Shown in pieces: positions 57,707 through 64,000 of a stretch of 64,000 bases of DNA (positions within the stretch are counted from its first letter, which is position 1; every line of letters starts with the position of its first letter). The position numbers were made by a program, and so were the translations under genes. Below the pieces are notes generated by a model. That model made no database searches, had not been told where the DNA came from, and saw only the letters and a program-made list of their open reading frames with translations. Source of the stretch: Phycomyces blakesleeanus NRRL 1555(-) (taxonomy: Eukaryota > Mucoromycota > Mucoromycetes > Mucorales > Phycomycetaceae); assembly GCF_001638985.1 (NCBI RefSeq), contig NW_017265150.1, forward strand, positions 700,624 through 764,623, written 5' to 3'.

Positions 57707-59156
57707 TAAAAGGAACCAAATTTTATTATACCAATTCAGACAATACCTTCATTACCACCGAATACCTTTTTCATAGACCAAGAGCAAACCTTGTGACAAT
57801 TGGCAACTCCATCGCCAGCCCACGAAAATATATACCCATCTTGTTCCACGACAGTCCCGACAACGTATTTGCCAAGATTAATGGTACTCGCGCAGTTTAC
57901 TGGCTAGAATTTCTTTTATATATCGTCCAACTTCAGTCGTACCTTATTTACCAAATAGAACCGCAAAAACTGTTGCTTTGTCTCTTGTAAAATGTTGTGC
58001 CATTGCTTTACAATGGACCTTAACTTCCGAGTTACTGGATGAGATTGAATCGTAAGTCATTATACACCTCCTTATTATATCATTATACATAACTGACTAT
58101 TAGCTCTTTTTTGATAATAATAAACATTTTAAACATTGCCACAGATTTTTATACCAACAAGACCAGACCAATACCCCGTATCGTAGTGTTTTACGACTAG
58201 TCCAACATTACCCGGTCCCTATACCGTATATTATCAAATAACAAGGCCCCTTGAAATTTTACTCCACTCGCTCAACAGAGATAATAATTGGTGTATACTC
58301 AAATTTGAACAAGACCAAATCAAAGGGTAGTCGAAATTCTAGCTTCTTTGCTGAGCGTTCTGCAATACACAACTATGTTAGCATATCTATCAATATGTGT
58401 CCACAACGAAATAAACATCATTTAAACCAACCCATATGGCAAAGAAAGTTAAATGGACTTTTATAATGATCCTAGTAGTGTGCAGTTGCGGGAGCCGTTT
58501 CATCGATTTGGTCATTTGAACGATTTGAACGATGATTCAATGGAAGGTGTAAGCGGCCCTAGTGTGAAGGGAGCTTTATTGAAATACTATCAAAAAAACA
58601 CAGGCTTGGCTGGCCACGAATTTGGTGACTCTGCTGTTATTGTTGTTGCCCGTCTGTGGATGGATTCAACGATTACAAACAGAAAAATGATTCAAAAATA
58701 TATTCCGCATGTATGTACCGAAAAAAAAACGAGACCAGCCATGGCAATCATTACGTGATGTTCACTTGCCATTACAGAAAGTAAGTATGATATTTTTCAA
58801 TATATAATCAAAAGTTGCTTACATCTTTTCACAGATGACTTGTTGGTATGGTGCTTATTTTTTTCAACACAAGAATTCCCACGGCTCTCTCCATTTCCAT
58901 GTATTCGTTGAGGCTATGAAGGAACATGACGCTCCTGCTCATGCCTCGTCTGTACCCATTGTTAAACAGCGGTCACAAAACATCACGACAAGCCGTTAAA
59001 CAAAACCAACTTATGCAGTAATAAGTGTAGATGACGTTTGCCATTAAGTTAGGCTAGTGCAATACCAACCAAAAGGAAATCAGTTCTATGTATGTGTGCC
59101 TTCTTACATCTTTGAAAATTACATACATGTTACAAAGGGCAATCTTTCCATTTTAT
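57707..59156 (+). pseudogene. Tnp2-like transposase, third family, 3' part
   Basis: Begins at the terminal repeat of copy 4. Recognisable blocks: KTVALSLVKCCAIALQWTLT near 57980, then GPLKFYSTRSTEIIIGVYSN followed by KSKGSRNSSFFAERSAIHNY near 58250-58380, the Tnp2-specific block also present at 24400. Next come GVSGPSVKGALLKYYQKNTG near 58550 and, after an intron near 58782-58834, FFQHKNSHGSLHFHVFVEAM. The C-terminus reads YAVISVDDVCH(stop)VRLVQYQPKGNQF and ends at 59156. In-frame stops near 58243, 58998 and 59046. The 5' half is absent, replaced by the copy 4 insertion or lost. Confidence 0.65.
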
Positions 59157-61014
59157 AACCTTTTTTATTTCATTTTTATTTCTATATGTTCTGTATAACT
59201 TATTTTCTTTCTATTTTCTTTATCTTCTATATACTCTGAATTATTTTTATTCTCTAAATACGCTTACGTTTTTCTTGTATCTCTACATGTTTTATATGCC
59301 ATTAAGCGATTTTTTAAATAAATTAAAAATATTAGTTCAACAAGATCAAAAGAGTATTTATCATAAAAAAATTAAAAATTAAAAATTATATTTAGTCTGC
59401 GTCTAAATGTATTAAAAAATACTAAATTAAATTAAATAATTACAAACTTAAACTCTACTTTTCTCATCTTCTGCTGATTCGATTTTAATGAAAGTACTTT
59501 TATTTGAATGCTATGCCTATTCTCTATACGAATATCTTGTTAGAATCACGGAGTTTGAAATAAAACGACTTTTCGGGGTTTGAAAAGTGCGACGATTACA
59601 TGTCCGAGAGGGGTAATGGCCCTAGCAAAGAAGTCAATAAATGCTTGAGTGTGAATATAATGATAGACTGCTACTTTGGTCCATACTTTCAGCATTTCAC
59701 AACCAGTCCTAGTCTGTGACTTTTCGGATAATATAATATTATCACTGTTATTATTACTTTATATTTTACAATGAGTAATGTATTGGGACTAAAATTTGTC
59801 TAAATTTCTAGAAGAATCACAGAATTAGTCTTCAAAAGAATAAAGAAAATGGTTTTATTCAATGAAGCGGGTTGTAATTATACTATCTTAAAAGAATTGT
59901 GTCCGAACATCCCAGATACTGGAAACTTCCAGGGCTCTGTAGTATTCTAGAGGGGGATTGATTGGTTAGATAATAATTTAGATTTTAGCAGTAACCTGTT
60001 ACTCACAACTCCTAATAAAAATAAAGTGACGTTTGTTTTTCGAGGACAAGACATTGTAATAAGCCTGAGCTTCAGCTTATTACAAAATAACACAAATATT
60101 ATATAAGTCACATATACGTCACATTTAATGAAAATTAAAAACAAAACAAATTTATTAACTTATCGAACTATACTCAGCCCATAATTACACATACATAAAT
60201 ATTGATAACAACTAAACTTATTAAGATAAATAAATTTTAACATTTATAAAGTTGAATCACATATATATTACATTATTAAATACAACAATATTAAATTATT
60301 AAATACAACAATATTAAATTAACCACCCATCTAATGTAAAACTTAAATCCTGTTATTGCTTTTTCAAATATAAAATTAAACAAAAGAAATATGAACAAGT
60401 AAATCGATACTAGAAACAAATAAGATTGGACAAAATTACACCTCCAATGTTTATGCGAAATGTAGAAAATTACTATAATGAAGCTCTGACCCAAATACGA
60501 AAATACTAAAACTGTTTCATGCGTGAAAGTCTTAGTAGGTAAATGTTGTGAAATAAAATATATAATAAAATTAATTGTAAGTAGTTTAGAGAAGAAGAAT
60601 AAATAAGACTTATATCGCCAATAGTTTAATTAAAGATACTGCAAGTTTTAAAAGACTTTTGTAAAGCAACAGAAAAAAAACAGAAAACTAGTTTGAGAAA
60701 TAAATGGGGGAGAGAGTAATAGGAAAGCTATTGATTTAATGGGGTGGATATAAAAATAATTAAAAAGACAAATTTGATTAAGATAGGAAAACAAGATACG
60801 TCGAAGTTATGGACAAAGGCAATGAGATAAAAAAAATAAAACTATTGCATAATGTGTAGTTGTGTATTATGTACGATATATTAAATTTATAGATCAATTG
60901 AATACGAATTGCAAAAGTTTTAATATAAGCAAGTAAATATATCGTATGTATTTATGATATGTAAATGCAAAGGGAAAAAATAGAAAAAAAAAATAAAAAA
61001 ATAAAAAAATAAAA
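59157..61014. other. AT-rich intergenic stretch
   Basis: No coding region or element recognised. Two direct copies of AAATACAACAATATTAAATTA lie near 60277-60318. T/A-rich tracts just before 61015 act as terminator for the minus-strand 5S gene. Confidence 0.5.
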
Positions 61015-61133
61015 AACCTACGACATAGCGTATTCCCATGTGGTCCCCCACCATAGTACTGACGCTACCAGGAGAGACTTAACTGCGGAGATCAGACGGG
61101 ATCCGGTGTGTTACTATCTGTATGGCCGTAGAT
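61015..61133 (-). rRNA. 5S ribosomal RNA
   Basis: About 119 nt. Read on the minus strand it starts ATCTACGGCCATACAGATAG and contains the conserved TCCCGTCTGATCTCCGCAGT. The internal promoter region follows (GTTAAGTC..., GGTAGCGTCAGTACTATGG, GGGGACCACATGGGAATAC), and it ends GTCGTAGG, complementary to the 5' CTACGGC. A run of T follows immediately as RNA polymerase III terminator. A single dispersed copy, not linked to other rRNA genes here. Confidence 0.95.
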
Positions 61134-61649
61134 TAATTACATATAAAAAAAAATTATTATATAGGAGATTAAAATAATCCAAAATAATCGGGTATAATAG
61201 GGTTATACTGGCTAAATAAAAAGCGGTTTGATTACATAAAAAGCGGTTTGATTACACAAAAGGTGGATATGGTTAAGTAAAAGGTGGATATGGTTAAGTA
61301 AAAGGCGGCTTAGTTAAATGAATGACCCAAACAGTATATTACTGGCCATATAAAAGGCGGTCTGCTTAAACCCAAAGCGGTTTGATTAATTAACCATAGT
61401 CTAATTAAGTAAATGACCCGAATTGGAGAATCTTGGTAGAAAAAAGCATGGTCTGGTTAAATAAAATATGGTCTGGTTAAACCAAAGGTGGTCTGGTTAT
61501 ATTAAAGGCGGTTGGCTTAACCAAAAGGTGGTCTACTCAATTATCTTTGATATAATTAATTAATTGACCCGAATGATATAGTCCTGGTATATTAAAGCAC
61601 AGTCTGGTTAAATAAAATACGGTTAGGTCAAACCAAAGGTGGTATGGTT

Positions 61650-62055
61650 CATTAAAAGGCGATCAGCTTAAACTAAAGGCGGTCTGCTTAAACTAAAGGC
61701 GATTAGCTTAAACTAAAGACGGTCTGCTTAAACTAAAGGCGATCAGCTTAAATTAAAGACGGTCTGCTTAAATTAAAGACGGTCTGCTTAAACTAAAGGC
61801 GATCAGCTTAAATTAAAGACGGTCTGCTTAAATTAAAGACGGTCTGCTTAAACTAAAGGCGATCAGCTTAAATTAAAGACGGTCTGCTTATACTAAAGGC
61901 GATCTGCTTATACTAAAGGCGATCAGCTTAAACTAAAGGCGATCAGCTTAAACTAAAGGCGGTCTGCTTATACTAAAGGCGATCTGCTTATACTAAAGGC
62001 GATCAGCTTAAACTAAAGGCGGTCTGCTTAAATTAAAGGCGGTCTGCTTAATTAA
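61650..62055. repeat. Satellite block, unit GGCGATCAGCTTAAACTAAA
   Basis: About 20 tandem 20-bp units, alternating between GGCGATCAGCTTAAACTAAA and GACGGTCTGCTTAAATTAAA variants. The alternation forms a higher-order period of 60 bp repeated about four times between 61730 and 61890. Confidence 0.88.
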
Positions 62056-62384
62056 TTATACCTTAATTAATTATTTGACCAGAATGGTAGAATCCTGGTA
62101 GACTTAAAGAAGATCTGGTTAAATTAAAGGCAGTCTGGTTAATTAAAACGCGGTTTGATTAAACCAAAGGCGATCTGATTAATTAACTATAATCTAATTA
62201 AGTAAATGACCCAAATGGTAGAGTCCTGGTGGATAAAAGCAAATTCTGGTTAACGTAAAGGCGGTCTGGTTAGTTAAATGACCCGAATGGTAGAATCCAG
62301 GTAGATAAAAACATAGTCTAGCTATTTAAACGGTAGCCTGGTCAATTAACTTTATGTAATTAATTAATTGACCCAAAAGGTATA

Positions 62385-62490
62385 ATCCTGGTAGATAATA
62401 GCATAGTCTGGTAGATAATAGCATAGTCTGGTAGATAATAGCATAGTCTGGTAGATAATAGCATAGTCTGGTAGATAATAGCATAGTCTG
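62385..62490. repeat. Satellite block, unit GTAGATAATAGCATAGTCTG
   Basis: Five perfect tandem copies of the 20-bp unit, apparently the most recently amplified block. Confidence 0.92.
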
Positions 62491-62724
62491 GTAATTAAAG
62501 GTAGTCTTGTTAATTAAACGGTAGTGTGGTTAATTAAACGGTAGTATGGTTAAACTAAAGGTTTCCTGGTTAAACAACTATATATAATTAATTAATTGAC
62601 CCGAATGATAGAATCCTGGTAGATAAAAACATAGTCTGGCTATTTAAACGGTAGCCTGGTCAATTAACTATATATAATTAAATAATTGACCCGAATGATA
62701 GAATCCTGGTAGATAAAAGCATAG

Positions 62725-62815
62725 TCTGGTCGATTAAACCGTAGCCTGGTCGATTAAACCGTAGCCTGGTCGATTAAACCGTAGCCTGGTCGATTAAACC
62801 GTAGCCTGGTTAATT
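62725..62815. repeat. Satellite block, unit CGATTAAACCGTAGCCTGGT
   Basis: Four perfect tandem copies of the 20-bp unit. Confidence 0.92.
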
Positions 62816-62919
62816 AAACAGTTGTCTGGTCAATTAGCTATATGTGATTAATTAATTGACCCGAATAGTAGAATCCTGGTCGATTAAAGGTAGGCTGGTA
62901 AATTAAATCGTAGCCTAGT

Positions 62920-63180
62920 CAATTAAACGGTAGTCTGGTTAATGAAACGGTAGTCTGGTCAATTAAACGGTAGTTTGGTCAATTAAACAGTAGTCTAGTC
63001 AATTAAACAGTGGTCTGGTCAATTAAACAGTGGTCTGGTCAATTAAACAGTAGTCTAGTCAATTAAACAGTGGTCTAGTCAATTAAACGGTGGCCTGGTC
63101 AATTAAACAGTAGTCTAGTCAATTAAACGGTGGCCTGGTCAATTAAACAGTGGTCTGGTTAATCAAACAATTGTCTGGTT
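62920..63180. repeat. Satellite block, unit CAATTAAACAGTAGTCTAGT
   Basis: About thirteen 20-bp units with a few alternating point variants (AGTAGTCTAG, AGTGGTCTGG, GGTGGCCTGG), implying local duplication of pairs of units. Confidence 0.9.
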
Positions 63181-64000
63181 AATTAACTATATGTAATTAA
63201 ATAATTGACCCGAATGGTAGAATCCTGGTCGATTAAAGGTAGCCTTGTTAATTAAACGGTAGTCTGGTCAATTAACTATATGTAATTAATTAATTGACCC
63301 GAATGGTAGAATCCTGGTAGATAAAAGCATAGTCTGGTCGATTAAAGGTAGGCTGGTCAATGGAACGGTTGTCTGGTTAATTAAAAGGCGATAAGCTTAA
63401 ACTAAATGCGGTCTGCTTAATTATTTATACTCTAATTAATTAATTGACCCAAATGATTGAATCCTGGTAGATAAAAGCATGGTCAGATTAAATAAAAGGC
63501 GGGTCTGGTATATTAAATTACCCAACTGGGGAATCCTGGTGAATAAAAGTGGGTCATGTTAACTAAATGACCCCAATTATTTTGATACCAGTTAATAAAA
63601 GCAAGCGATTAACTAATTGACCCAAATTGCTTTAATACCAGTTAATAATAAACCGATTAACTAATTGACCCAAATTGTTTTGATGCTAGTCAAAAAGTTG
63701 GCTGCGTTAATTAAATGACCCAAATTGTATTTATCCTAGTCGAAATATGGGTTAGGTTAACTAAATGACTCAAATACTATAATTACCAGTCCATTGAGAG
63801 CAAATTCTGGTAAGCAAATGATCGATCTAGGTGAACATTGTGTATGTCTGGTCAATAAACAATGCATCCTGGTAAATGGGCGATTCATACGATGCATAAA
63901 TGTTGCATTTAATTAATTAATTCATGAATCCTGATATAAAAAATATATTCGGTCGATAAAGGATTGATCCTGGGTAAACATGTATATTTCTGGTCAATAA

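Larger units (their letters stand above)
61195..64000. repeat. Complex satellite of 20-bp units, running off the window
   Basis: Almost the whole stretch is made of 20-bp units with a loose consensus AATTAAACGGTAGTCTGGTT. Subfamilies form local homogeneous blocks. Every 60-200 bp a spacer-like phrase returns (TTAATTGACCCGAATGGTAG followed by AATCCTGGTAGATAAAAGCA). No open reading frames. The units degrade toward 63500-64000. It may be a centromeric, subtelomeric or other heterochromatic array; the sequence does not decide. Confidence 0.9.

Noticed and set aside
61195..64000. Regular short repeats that could suggest a CRISPR array
   Set aside because: The units are contiguous or nearly so, vary in sequence, have no unique spacers of constant size, and the DNA is eukaryotic.

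Overview
The window is AT-rich eukaryotic DNA with short GT-AG introns. It most likely comes from an early-diverging fungus of the Mucoromycota (Mucorales type). The reasons are a compact host gene set (a complex I accessory subunit, a SNF5-family chromatin remodelling subunit, tRNA-Ser, a dispersed 5S rRNA gene) and the mixture of Tnp2/CACTA-like, PIF/Harbinger, MULE, Tc1/mariner, Fanzor, LINE and LTR elements. The assignment is inferred from family resemblance; no search was run.

Layout. 0.5-3.0 kb: a decayed Fanzor (eukaryotic TnpB homologue). 3.7-6.3 kb: the only clear host protein genes, an NDUFB2-like gene (+) facing a five-exon SNF5/Sfh1-like gene (-), plus a doubtful small ORF. 6.7-7.7 kb: a LINE relic. 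8.2-10.2 kb: a Tc1/mariner element with an intact transposase and a solo LTR inside it. 11.7-20.7 kb: a Harbinger scrap, a MULE and a complete Harbinger pair of genes, the MULE and Harbinger each split by a solo LTR with a perfect 5-bp target duplication. 20.9-21.6 kb: a large fold-back repeat beside tRNA-Ser(AGA). 22.3-28.3 kb: a nest of LTRs, a Ty3/gypsy RT scrap and Tnp2-like fragments. 28.3-34.2 kb: a large Tnp2-like DNA transposon with two companion genes, interrupted by a Harbinger element (34.2-38.1 kb). 38.2-41.2 kb: a second Harbinger with two apparently intact genes. 41.2-49.7 kb: LINE pieces, MITEs and an LRR/F-box-like pseudogene. 51.8-57.7 kb: a second copy of the three-gene Tnp2-like element in reverse orientation, inserted beside yet another Tnp2-like gene. 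61.0 kb: 5S rRNA. 61.2 kb to the window end: a complex 20-bp-unit satellite.

How the parts work together. Each Harbinger carries the expected pair of a DDE nuclease and a SANT/Myb-like partner on opposite strands. The Tnp2-like element carries a transposase, a convergent companion gene (ORF2, an intact 307-codon reading frame in one copy) and a multi-exon third gene (ORF3). Gene order and orientation are the same in both copies. I regard this three-gene organisation as the most novel signal here. Most transposase genes carry one or a few nonsense codons rather than general decay, so much of the invasion looks recent.
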